The translations under genes were made by a program, and so were the position numbers. Under the pieces are notes generated by a model. It was given only the letters and a program-made list of their open reading frames with translations, was not told the DNA's origin and ran no database searches. A stretch of 14,929 nt of DNA, taken from contig CAYMCQ010000091.1 in NCBI GenBank assembly GCA_964389025.1, positions 1 to 14,929 of the forward strand. Reading direction: 5' to 3'. Shown in pieces: positions 5,501 through 11,633 of this stretch. Every line of letters starts with the position of its first letter. Position 1 is the stretch's first letter. Source of the DNA: CAYMCQ01 sp964389025. Its GTDB lineage: Bacteria > Verrucomicrobiota > Verrucomicrobiia > Limisphaerales > CAYMCQ01.

Positions 5501-7672
5501 CAAATCCTCCGGCTGAATTGACTTTAACGCCTCGACGTTTTCATGAAAGCGTGGGTCGGTCACAGCGGCAGCATCCGCGACAACCAATTTCTCCCGCACG
5601 TTGCCGGATAAATACTGGTCGTCGGTTTCCCACTGATTCGTTTGTGGGTTCAGGAAAATGATGCCTTTCAAATCGGGCAAGAATTCCTCCGTCGGTTTGT
5701 TCAGCACGCCGGCCATGTGGTCGAGGTCAACCCGGCCCTGCTCGTTCAAGGAAACAAGCAGGGCTTCCTTCGGTTCACTGACCGACTCCACGGGCTTGCG
5801 ATGATGGATTGTCCGTTCGTGGAAAATCGTGGCTTTGGTCGCCCGCTTGGTTTCGTCGTCGTAGTGCTCCAGCGAGAGGAGCAATGGCAAGTCGGGATCG
5901 CCGTCGAACGCGCGCTGGTTTGCGCGAAGACTGACCGGACCAAAACGACCGACAAACATTCCATAGGCATGATTGAGCTGCTGCCGGGCCTCGGTGACCT
6001 GGGCTTCGTCGCTGCCATCCATCTGAGAACGGAGACACGCACGCACCGCATCCCGCACCGGAATCAAATGACGGATTCGCGAGCGCGTCTCGCTGGGAAG
6101 GTCGGTGAGCGGACGAAGAACATTCTCCTCCCGGATGCAAACCATGCCGTCGTGGAGACAGTAGGCGTTGGGCTTGACGAAATCCGGCGCAGGCACGGTT
6201 TGGTCAAAGCTCGGCTCAGCGACTTGACGAGCCTGGGATTCGTAAATGTTCTGCGGCAATCGCGCCACTACTTGCGCCAGTGCCTCGCTCAAATCGCGCT
6301 TGTCTGATTCGAGCGTCGGCTCGTTGTCCCGATACATCCGTCCGGACAATCGCATCCGCCCAAGCATCATCTCCGGGCGGGTGGCGAAGTATTCGTTGAG
6401 CGTGAATCCTTCGCCGAGGTCGTTCGTGTAGTCTGCCGTCTCCTTCCATGCCGTGCCGGTGGGCGCTTCGCCGGAGCGGAGCTTGCGAAGCATGATGATG
6501 TCAGTCGTGACTTCCGTGCCGGCATTTCGTTTGAAGGCGTCGTTCGGCAGACGAATTGCGCCCAGCAGCTCCGTGCGCGTAGAGAGCATTTCACGTAACG
6601 TCGAGTCCAGCTTATCCATTGTCCCGCGGGATGTAATGAACATCATCAAGCCTCCGGGACGCACTTTCTCCAACGTGGCGGCAAAAAAGTAGTCGTGGAT
6701 GGGAAACTTGTAGTTGTTCCAGCGCGGATCGTGAACCGTGTAGTCGCCGAACGGGACGTTGGAAATTGCGAGATCGTAGAAACCGTCTGCCAGTTTGGAT
6801 TGCTCGAACGGTTGGGCGCGGATGTCTGAATCTGGATACACCGCTTTTGCGATGCGTGCAGTCAACGGATCAATCTCGATGCCGGTGATGGTCGAGCGAC
6901 GAAGAATGTCTTCCGGCACGAGTCCGATGAAATGGCCGACACCGCACGCTGGTTCAAGGATGCGCCCGCCTTGAAAGCCGAATCGTCCTGCCGCCTGATA
7001 CATTGCGCCGATGACAACGGGCGCGGTGTAGTGAGCGTTGAGCGTCGTCGAACGGGCGAACTCGTATTCCTCCTTCGTCAGTTCTTTGCGAAGCGCCTCG
7101 CGTTGTTCCAGCCACAGGACATTGAACTCATCAAAGACCTGGGGCAATGCACCCCAGCCGACGTATTTGACGAGCTTCGCCTTTTCTTCATCGGTCGCGG
7201 TGCGTGATTCCGCTTCGAGCTTTTGCAGCGTTCGGATGGCGGCAAGATTCTGCTGAAACTTTTGCTTTGGTCCTCCATCACCAAGCCGGTCGGCTTCGGT
7301 GATGCGATAGTTGTTGAGATTCTTCGGCCGTTCTTCCTGATGACGTTTGGCTATTCTTCGGGCGGGAGCAGAATGTATTTCTCCCTCACCATTTCCCAAG
7401 CCTGGTCGTGCGCCTGTTGCGCCGTTGATCCCTGTTGAATCAAATCCGTTCGCAACGTGGCCATTTCGTCCTTCGTCTTTTCCTCCGCTTCCAGAAGCAT
7501 CTGGTGCAGGCGTCCCTTCTGTTCCAGTTCGCGCACCATCTTCGGGCAGTGTTCGCGCCAGTGTTTCTCGGCCATCCGGCCGTATTGTGTCAATGGTGTC
7601 ATGTGTCGGCCTTTGTGTTGAGAAAAGGTCAAGTTGCGCGTCCGAACTTGGAATGTTACGCCGGGCGGCCAT
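2525..7672 (-). CDS. N6-adenine DNA methyltransferase / SNF2-like helicase fusion (COG4646-type)
   Basis: A 1715-aa fusion of the large methylase-helicase type found on ICEs, plasmids and phages. Residues 1-110 are disordered-looking and carry QLDLF (13-17), a canonical sliding-clamp motif. KYVGWGALPQVF (169-180) is typical of the family. The methyltransferase has LEPACGVGHF (239-248, SAM site), GIEIDP (264-269) and SNVPFG (304-309) in place of NPPY/F. The helicase has GAGKT (907-911, Walker A), DEAH (1067-1070), ATGTP (1117-1121) and QREGRIMRQG (1397-1406, motif VI). The last 250 residues are charged and probably coiled coil. It may methylate incoming or transferred DNA, protecting the element from restriction, or remodel DNA. 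Target site unknown. Start: ATG at 7672 with AGGAAAG at 7677-7683, which overlaps the stop of the Xre gene. An 83-aa gene is nested at 7351-7602. Confidence 0.9.
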   Translation of the reverse strand: MAARRNIPSSDAQLDLFSTQRPTHDTIDTIRPDGRETLARTLPEDGARTGTEGTPAPDASGSGGKDEGRNGHVANGFDSTGINGATGARPGLGNGEGEIHSAPARRIAKRHQEERPKNLNNYRITEADRLGDGGPKQKFQQNLAAIRTLQKLEAESRTATDEEKAKLVKYVGWGALPQVFDEFNVLWLEQREALRKELTKEEYEFARSTTLNAHYTAPVVIGAMYQAAGRFGFQGGRILEPACGVGHFIGLVPEDILRRSTITGIEIDPLTARIAKAVYPDSDIRAQPFEQSKLADGFYDLAISNVPFGDYTVHDPRWNNYKFPIHDYFFAATLEKVRPGGLMMFITSRGTMDKLDSTLREMLSTRTELLGAIRLPNDAFKRNAGTEVTTDIIMLRKLRSGEAPTGTAWKETADYTNDLGEGFTLNEYFATRPEMMLGRMRLSGRMYRDNEPTLESDKRDLSEALAQVVARLPQNIYESQARQVAEPSFDQTVPAPDFVKPNAYCLHDGMVCIREENVLRPLTDLPSETRSRIRHLIPVRDAVRACLRSQMDGSDEAQVTEARQQLNHAYGMFVGRFGPVSLRANQRAFDGDPDLPLLLSLEHYDDETKRATKATIFHERTIHHRKPVESVSEPKEALLVSLNEQGRVDLDHMAGVLNKPTEEFLPDLKGIIFLNPQTNQWETDDQYLSGNVREKLVVADAAAVTDPRFHENVEALKSIQPEDLPATEIDVRLGASWLPPDDVKQFIHKLLNVSSGVEVGHVHALGSWHMNADWDARGATSNTTDWGTDRYTGLELIEDALNLKTPTVYDMVDKKPVVNAQATEAAREKQERIKERFKEWVWSDDSRRERLCRLYNDTFNHTRLRTFNGEHLTLPGASQAVQLHRHQKAGVWRILQTPNTLLAHVVGAGKTYTMVAAAMELKRLGLARKPMFAVPNHMLGQFSTELLTLYPGANILVAGKEDFESQNRKKLFSRIATGNWDAVIVTHSGFERIPLSYDTQKRFFDEQLHELEMIRREHADSSNRRLVKELEKAKKRLEAKLQALAADHKKDNTLTFEELGVDRVFVDEAHYFKNLFYVTKMTRIAGLPQTASERAFDMYLKVRHVQSMNGGGGVVFATGTPIANSMAEMFTMQRYLQPEDLKKHNLHHFDSWAATFGEPVTAMELSPDGAGYRLNTRFARFINVPELMQIFRQSADVQTAAMLNLPRPKLDGEKPTIRNAPATPELKEFVQELAARAERMKTGRVDPREDNMLKITSEGRKAALDLRLMMPSTRDEPQGKVNQAVENIHRIWQSTWKERSTQLVFCDLSTPKDRGFSVYRDMAEKLENLDVPEQEIAFIQDYDSDAAKLALFRDVRAGKIRILFGSTQKMGSGTNVQERLIALHHLDAPWRPADVEQREGRIMRQGNKNEVISIFRYVTEGSFDAYMWQTLETKAKFIAQVMSGDMTIRRLEDLDSAALTYAEVKAIASGNPLVIEKAQVDAELIKLTRLRSAHAEEQYRIRTNLRRSHEDAEAFTGRLTNLRQDIAARQDTSGDKFSIELDGQTLDNRGIAGELILRRAEKIKNRFGDDVRVGRFAGFDLFLRPSFNNNVEMIVRGKNSYAARVTDTAQGTIRSLEANVQGFEERASKLEYDIADATKRANELETKVGAHFEREERYQQLTRRQSEIEEKLDLTKNQAPSQVDADAHDVNEQKNSEKQTQTHSPRPKRRAAVRV
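7351..7602 (-). CDS. Nested small helical protein in an alternative frame of the methyltransferase-helicase gene
   Basis: An 83-aa frame lies wholly inside the 5' part of the giant gene, same strand, shifted by one base. The ATG at 7602 has AAAGG (7610-7614) seven bases upstream. The protein reads like a true one: YGRMAEKHWREHCPKM (7-22), a long charged helical region, then AWEMVREKYILLPPEE (68-83). I recall small proteins of this style (an EKHW.E..PKM opening and a 'EKYI.LP' ending) beside helicase genes in mobile elements, but cannot name the family. The overlapping part of the giant protein (about residues 24-107) is low-complexity, so it may tolerate dual coding. The frame is open further upstream to 7704, but that part looks like a shadow. 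Function unknown. It may be a partner of the giant protein. Confidence 0.6.
   Translation of the reverse strand: MTPLTQYGRMAEKHWREHCPKMVRELEQKGRLHQMLLEAEEKTKDEMATLRTDLIQQGSTAQQAHDQAWEMVREKYILLPPEE
7622..7636 (-). other. Codons for a sliding-clamp binding motif (QLDLF)
   Basis: Residues 13-17 of the methyltransferase-helicase are QLDLF, an exact match to the QL[S/D]LF pentapeptide that binds the DnaN beta clamp. It sits in a flexible N-terminal segment, where such motifs usually work. It lies before the nested gene, so only one frame constrains it. The match is seen directly, and clamp binding is inferred. Confidence 0.5.
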
Positions 7673-7681
7673 GAGACTTTC

Positions 7682-8020
7682 CTATTTTTTGGCGGGATGA
7701 GCAAGTCGCGCTCTGGAGCGAGGGCGGCGATTCGGACACGGTCTCCGGGTCACGATCTTTATATCCAAGCCCACGAGCCTGCCGCTCAAGCGCCTTTTGT
7801 CAGGGAAAAAACTGCCTGCCTTTACACCGAAGATTTCCGCAAAGAACTCAATCTGCTTGTCGGTGACAATGGAGCGTTGAGTTTCGATGTTGGCGAGGAT
7901 GTCGCGGGTCATGTAGCACCCAAGAAGTTGCAGTTTTCCCACAAGCTCGTCCTGCGTCCAACCGCGTTGATAACGAAACTTTGCGACATTCTGGCCGATA
8001 ACATTCTCGTCGCGGTGCAT
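7682..8020 (-). CDS. Xre-like HTH regulator, copy 1
   Basis: A 112-aa regulator, probably the first gene of the methyltransferase-helicase operon. IGQNVAKFRYQRG (8-20), WTQDELVGKL (21-30) and the recognition segment MTRDILANIE (37-46) give a repressor-type HTH with a lengthened turn, as in its paralogue at 2235-2528. KAGSFFP (67-73) closes the domain. The tail (91-112) is arginine- and proline-rich, unlike its partner. The ATG at 8020 is chosen over an upstream in-frame TTG because GGAGG (8026-8030) stands five bases before it. The stop overlaps the ribosome-binding site of the giant gene, so the two should be co-expressed. Likely role: autoregulation of this operon or control of transfer. 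Confidence 0.8.
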   Translation of the reverse strand: MHRDENVIGQNVAKFRYQRGWTQDELVGKLQLLGCYMTRDILANIETQRSIVTDKQIEFFAEIFGVKAGSFFPDKRRLSGRLVGLDIKIVTRRPCPNRRPRSRARLAHPAKK

Positions 8021-8118
8021 AAGCACCTCCAAAAACTACAAGCAGGGCTTCATGGTGATGAACAACAGGAAGGCCCACGGAAATTTCGACCCAACCAGTG
8101 TCGCGATGTGGCTGGGGG
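8021..8118. promoter_or_regulatory. Intergenic stretch upstream of Xre copy 1
   Basis: This 98-bp gap is where a promoter and operator for the Xre-led operon should lie. It contains TTCAT-GGTG-ATGAA (8049-8062), a five-base inverted repeat, and the palindrome GAAATTTC (8080-8087). Either could be an operator half-site pair, but both are short enough to be chance. I see no convincing -35/-10 pair. Confidence 0.2.
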
Positions 8119-8364
8119 TTAATGGTCGCGATTCTCCTCGAAGGGTGGTGGTTCAGGTTCAGGCTCGCGCCGGGGCGCATTGCCCAACGGGAGAATCACA
8201 ACCGGGATTTCATGCACCGGACGTTTGCGGCGGCGCACAACAATCCAGACGATGATGAGGAGACACGCAAAGGCGAACCCAACGAAAAGGTAATCTCCGT
8301 AATCCTGAATCAGGTGATCCAGAACCTGGGTGATACGCGCAACAATTTCCACCGGGTGTTCCAT
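8119..8364 (-). CDS. Small single-pass membrane protein, unknown function
   Basis: An 81-aa protein with one membrane segment at about 25-43 (YLFVGFAFACLLIIVWIVV), followed at once by RRRKR. By the positive-inside rule the C terminus is cytoplasmic. The tail is proline- and glutamate-rich (REPEPEPPPFEE). I do not recognise a family. The ATG at 8364 has no clear Shine-Dalgarno. It follows the trb genes on the same strand, but 199 bases and a very strong hairpin separate it from them, so it may have its own promoter. It could be an accessory mating-pore or entry-exclusion-type protein, judged only from place and topology. Confidence 0.55.
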   Translation of the reverse strand: MEHPVEIVARITQVLDHLIQDYGDYLFVGFAFACLLIIVWIVVRRRKRPVHEIPVVILPLGNAPRREPEPEPPPFEENRDH

Positions 8365-8372
8365 GTTAATTT

Positions 8373-8390
8373 GTCAGAGGTAATCCTGAC
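8373..8390. promoter_or_regulatory. Inverted repeat upstream of the small membrane protein gene
   Basis: GTCAG (8373-8377) and CTGAC (8386-8390) flank eight bases, just before the ATG at 8364 on the - strand. The placement suits an operator or a leader hairpin. The arms are short, so confidence is low. Confidence 0.2.
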
Positions 8391-8504
8391 TCTTAGCGCC
8401 AACTACAGTTAGCATTTATCATGCTCAGGCACAACTTGTTCCGACGCGCATTGTGACAAATTCATTCGTGATAAACCCCCACGATATTATGAGCGGCTAA
8501 CGCC

Positions 8505-8559
8505 CCACTTTATTCCCGGCCCGGACTTGCCTTGGCAAATTCCGGGCCGGGAATAGTGG
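8505..8559. terminator. Very strong hairpin at the end of the trb gene group
   Basis: A perfect 15-bp inverted repeat (8511-8525 and 8541-8555, starting TATTCCCGG and ending CCGGGAATA) is extended outside by CCAC/GTGG (8505-8508 with 8556-8559) across a two-base bulge, and inside by TTGC/GCAA (8527-8530 with 8535-8538). It begins five bases after the stop of the gene ending at 8564 on the - strand. No T-run follows on either strand, so it is not a classical intrinsic terminator. It may instead protect the 3' end of the trb mRNA, help factor-dependent termination, or be a protein-binding site. Confidence 0.6.
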
Positions 8560-8563
8560 TCTA

Positions 8564-8971
8564 TCAGGTGGTGACAGCTTCCCCTTTCGTTTGCTGCTGG
8601 CCTTGCACGCGGGCAACCGCGCGTCGTGTGGTTCGCCCGATTTGAGCGATGACGCTTTCCTTCTGGTCTTCCGGCAAGTCTTTCACCAGAAGCTCGTATG
8701 CCCGCTTCAATTCGGGATTTCGATTGATCTGTTTTAGGACACCTTCCCGGATGCGTTGCTGGCGGTCGAGTTCGCGCACTTCGTTCAGGACGACGGAGCG
8801 TTCGAGACGCTCGCGGGGCATGGCTTGGACGTAGTTCCAATACTTCGGGTTCTCTTTGATGTAGGCATCAATCTTGGCATCCACTTCCGGGTTGCTCCGA
8901 AAAGTGGGCGCGTCTGCGGGAGCGGCACTACCGCTGGCGCTCGGTGGCGCGGATGGCTTTATTTTACTCAT
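8564..8971 (-). CDS. Conserved-looking cytoplasmic protein of the transfer region, unknown function
   Basis: A 135-aa soluble protein. An Ala/Pro/Ser-rich leader (1-25) precedes a helical, highly charged core (27-120): NPEVDAKIDAYIKENPKYW (27-45), MPRERLERSVVLNEVR (51-66), then LVKDLPEDQKESV (95-107). It has no signal peptide or membrane segment and ends in a Gln-rich tail. I do not recognise the family. The dense charge and regular helices suggest a genuine conserved protein rather than a chance frame. It comes directly after the lipoprotein gene in the trb operon (90-base gap) and ends at the large hairpin, so it is probably the last gene of that transcript. Possible roles are a cytoplasmic accessory of the mating machinery or a DNA-processing helper. 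Confidence 0.65.
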   Translation of the reverse strand: MSKIKPSAPPSASGSAAPADAPTFRSNPEVDAKIDAYIKENPKYWNYVQAMPRERLERSVVLNEVRELDRQQRIREGVLKQINRNPELKRAYELLVKDLPEDQKESVIAQIGRTTRRAVARVQGQQQTKGEAVTT

Positions 8972-9061
8972 AACGATTCATTTTGTTGTTTCTTGTTGCG
9001 CGGCATTTGCCGTGTTCGCCGAAGCGAGGCGGTGAAACTGCCCCGTCCCGGCAAAGTGTGT

Positions 9062-9649
9062 TCATGGTTTTGGAATGTCGGGCGGATCGGGAACGAACGC
9101 GGGCATGTCGTTCGTTTGCCCCGCCGGTGTGGTTGAAAGCTTTTCAAGCTCCTTCCCAAATTCCGTGACTCGCTGCTCGGTGGTGGCGACCCGTGCGCCG
9201 AGGAGCGCGTTGTTCCGGGCGACGGTTTTCATTTGGGAGAAAATGGCCTGCAACTCCTCGTAAGAACGAGAAAGCCGCGCGGCTTCCGACATCACGCGCT
9301 CGGTCGCTTCGCGCTGCCGGTTCATCTCGGCAACCACGGCATCGTTCGTCGGCGGCGGCGCGAACGCCGCGTCAGGTGGTGGATTCAAGAGATTGACCGT
9401 GTGCGCCGGACCTGGGTGCAAGTTCCATCGCGCAGAAGTTTCAATGCGATAAACAGGGTGCTGCTCGTGCATCGTTTCGGGATGATTCGGATCAACGAAG
9501 CGTCCAATGTAATACGCGCGGACAACTTCCGAATACCGCACCGCCTCGACCGGCTCGACGGCTGCGGGCGGCGCGGGACGGACGACGATCTGCGGGCGCG
9601 AAGCGCACGAAGCGATGAACACGAGCGGGATGAGTGCGAGATATTTCAT
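9062..9649 (-). CDS. Lipoprotein of the conjugation apparatus (TrbH/VirB7 position)
   Basis: A 195-aa predicted lipoprotein: hydrophobic signal, then FIASC with the lipidated cysteine at residue 15, so mature protein anchored to a membrane. A proline-rich segment (about 90-100) leads to a coiled-coil-like region (105-170) and a proline-rich end. Its ATG overlaps the TrbI stop (ATGA), so the two are translationally coupled. Other trb clusters place small lipoproteins (TrbH, TrbK) among the core genes, and VirB7-type lipoproteins support VirB9/VirB10 rings. This one is larger and I cannot align it to TrbH by eye. The role as an outer-membrane stabiliser of the TrbG/TrbI core is inferred from position and lipobox. 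Confidence 0.7.
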   Translation of the reverse strand: MKYLALIPLVFIASCASRPQIVVRPAPPAAVEPVEAVRYSEVVRAYYIGRFVDPNHPETMHEQHPVYRIETSARWNLHPGPAHTVNLLNPPPDAAFAPPPTNDAVVAEMNRQREATERVMSEAARLSRSYEELQAIFSQMKTVARNNALLGARVATTEQRVTEFGKELEKLSTTPAGQTNDMPAFVPDPPDIPKP

Positions 9650-10731
9650 GGCTGGAACGGGGATGTTAAGGGTGTTTTAGTAGAGGCTGGCAGAGGCGTT
9701 GGCTTGGACTTGTCTTCCTCTGCGAACGCTTTGGTTGAACCGGCAACTGTGGCATCCGCACGGTCAATCGTTTGGATGACGTAAAGGTAGAATTGTTTTC
9801 CACTCGGCACGCGGACGTAGAAACCGTCCTTCTGAATTGCGTCGTAAATCCGTTGCGCGTAAATCGAGAGGACTTTTTGCGCGCCTTCAAACGGCGCATT
9901 GGCCAGTGAAGGGCTGCTGATCGGGCCAAAGACCGTTTGCTGTTTTTCAGTCAGCGCCCCGGCTGCACCGGAGAGGAACGTCGCTGCGAAAAGTTTTATG
10001 TCCGCCATGTCATCCGACTTGATGACGCGGCCACGCAATCCGGCGCTGCCGTCCGTGATGCCCCAGCCCTCCTGGTCGCCGGAAAACTCGCGGTCGAGTG
10101 CGAGAGCTTTCAATTGAAGTTCCTCGCCAGTCTGCCAAACAAGTGTCCAACTATTACCGCTGGAGATGCGTTCGCGATGGCGGTCAGTCGCTGCCGTGCC
10201 GTGAACTTCCGTGCCTGCCGGGATCACCAACTTACCGGCGTGATAGACGTTCTCGGTGACGAGGCCAACGATGGGCGTCTGAATCGAAGCCGAATCAACA
10301 GTCACGACAGTTTCGCAAGAGATAAGCCGGCCAAACGGCGCGTAGATAGAACTCACGGACTTTGGTTCAACAACGCCAGCCGTTGCGTCAGCGAAAAGAC
10401 TGATGGGCGCGAGCGGCACGGGGGCAGCTTCTTGCGGACGATGCTCGATGAGAACTTTTGGAACGGCGTTGGTCTGTGCAATTGGCAACGGCTCTGGCTT
10501 CGGTGTCGGCGGGTAAAACGGTTGCATCGGTCGCACGACGGATTGCACAACCTGCGGCTTGTCCGTCATGTTCGTCTGCGAGCGAGAGACGCGAACGTCC
10601 ATGTCGTCGCGGCTGCCGGATTTGTTGCGCAGCGAACTGAACAACAACAGGCCGCCGCCAAAGACCACCACGAACACAACCAGCTTGCCGCTTTTGGTCT
10701 TGAAGAAATTGATGAAGTCGCGCGGTTTCAT
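9646..10731 (-). CDS. trbI: TrbI / VirB10-like channel core protein
   Basis: A 361-aa bitopic protein that should span the envelope as the core of the type IV secretion channel. A short cytoplasmic start (1-16) precedes one membrane helix (about 17-33), then a proline-rich periplasmic linker (68-108), then the VirB10 beta-barrel domain. Recognisable parts are SIYAPFGRLISCETVVTV (128-145), TPIVGLVTENVY (152-163), KLVIPAGTEVHG (167-178) and the hydrophobic antenna region KLFAATFLSGAAGAL (246-260). It is somewhat shorter than RP4 TrbI. The start overlaps the TrbG stop and the stop overlaps the next gene's start, both as ATGA, so three genes are tightly coupled. Confidence 0.88.
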   Translation of the reverse strand: MKPRDFINFFKTKSGKLVVFVVVFGGGLLLFSSLRNKSGSRDDMDVRVSRSQTNMTDKPQVVQSVVRPMQPFYPPTPKPEPLPIAQTNAVPKVLIEHRPQEAAPVPLAPISLFADATAGVVEPKSVSSIYAPFGRLISCETVVTVDSASIQTPIVGLVTENVYHAGKLVIPAGTEVHGTAATDRHRERISSGNSWTLVWQTGEELQLKALALDREFSGDQEGWGITDGSAGLRGRVIKSDDMADIKLFAATFLSGAAGALTEKQQTVFGPISSPSLANAPFEGAQKVLSIYAQRIYDAIQKDGFYVRVPSGKQFYLYVIQTIDRADATVAGSTKAFAEEDKSKPTPLPASTKTPLTSPFQP

Positions 10732-11633
10732 GGCTGATCTTTGGGTGAACGAAAGGGTTTCACACCGATAACGGGAGCATTGGTAACAACGGCAACGGGC
10801 GGTGGCGGGGAAAGCCGCGTGACCAGAACCGCAAAATCATTCTTCAGCGACAGTTCGTTTCGTCCGCCGTCCGGCGTGCCGGTGATGGCGAAATAAACCG
10901 TGCTCGCGGCGTTCGGCGGTAGCACGCCGGGGGCGTCGCTGATGGATTGGTAGTAAAGCCGGTTGCCGACGCGCACGGTAAAGCTCTCCGGCAGATAGCG
11001 AATCTCCCGGTCTGATTTGTTCCGCAGCACGACGTGAAAAACCAGTGTGTCCTCGACGTTGAAACGAATTACTTCCTCAACCTGAATTTCATAGTCGTTG
11101 AGGTCCGTCACTTGTGGCTCGTCACCAAACGTCCGGGCTTCGGCATCGCCGACCGCTTCCGAATGCTGCTTCTTCAACAGTTGAAAAGCTTTCGCCTTGT
11201 CCAACAACGCGAGCAGTCGCGCGGGCGTCACGAGCGGCGTGGGCTGAACCGTTTCCGTTGCCGCTTGATCTTCGAGATTGAGCGCCAGAACCGGCGTGTC
11301 GCTCTCGACCACTTCAAAAACGTAAGTGCGCTTGTTCCATCGGATGTTGAGATTCGTTGCGGCTTTGCGAGCGAGCGCGCGGATGGACACGAAAGACGAA
11401 CCTTTCGTGTGCGCCAGTTGAAATTGTCCTAGCGTCTTCCCGTCAGCGGTCACGCCCACGGCATCAATCGCCGCGATTGGGCCGGGGAAGCTGATGGTCG
11501 TAACGTGATTCGTCGCCACGGGCACGGTGACGACAGTGCGCTCGTCGAGCGTGACGCGCTGAATGGCTTCGGGCGGTTCAGCGAACGCGACGGTCGCAGC
11601 CAGCAAGAAAAGGAGACTAATTGGTGATTTCAT
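10728..11633 (-). CDS. trbG: TrbG / VirB9-like channel protein
   Basis: A 301-aa secreted protein with a Sec signal (about 1-18, cleavage after AFA). The N-terminal half has the beta-rich VirB9/TrbG layout, with TKGSSFVSIRALARKAATNL (76-95) and NIRWNKRTYVFEV (96-108) matching the 'trtNl.v.t..r.Y.f.l' pattern. The C-terminal half has VIRFNVEDTLVFHVVLRN (188-205) and YLPESFTVRVGNRLYY (213-228). This end diverges from textbook VirB9. Its order between the TrbF and TrbI genes fixes the identity. The protein would line the outer-membrane part of the channel with TrbI. The start overlaps the TrbF gene by 17 bases. The proline/valine tail may contact partner proteins. Confidence 0.75.
   Translation of the reverse strand: MKSPISLLFLLAATVAFAEPPEAIQRVTLDERTVVTVPVATNHVTTISFPGPIAAIDAVGVTADGKTLGQFQLAHTKGSSFVSIRALARKAATNLNIRWNKRTYVFEVVESDTPVLALNLEDQAATETVQPTPLVTPARLLALLDKAKAFQLLKKQHSEAVGDAEARTFGDEPQVTDLNDYEIQVEEVIRFNVEDTLVFHVVLRNKSDREIRYLPESFTVRVGNRLYYQSISDAPGVLPPNAASTVYFAITGTPDGGRNELSLKNDFAVLVTRLSPPPPVAVVTNAPVIGVKPFRSPKDQP

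Noticed and set aside
7347..7700. + strand open frames opposite the nested-gene region
   Set aside because: Open mainly because of GC-rich codon structure and dual constraint on the other strand. Serine/proline-rich with no domain.
7848..8180. - strand frame of 110 codons overlapping Xre copy 1
   Set aside because: His/Arg/Pro-rich shadow. The Xre frame has a strong ribosome-binding site and a clear HTH.
8968..9159. - strand frame of 63 codons whose stop overlaps the ATG of the 135-aa gene
   Set aside because: Most of it is an out-of-frame reading of the lipoprotein gene's end. The remaining dozen basic residues are not convincing, though coupling cannot be excluded.
9937..10737. + strand open frame of 266 codons opposite trbI
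   Set aside because: Antisense shadow of a GC-rich gene with clear VirB10 features.
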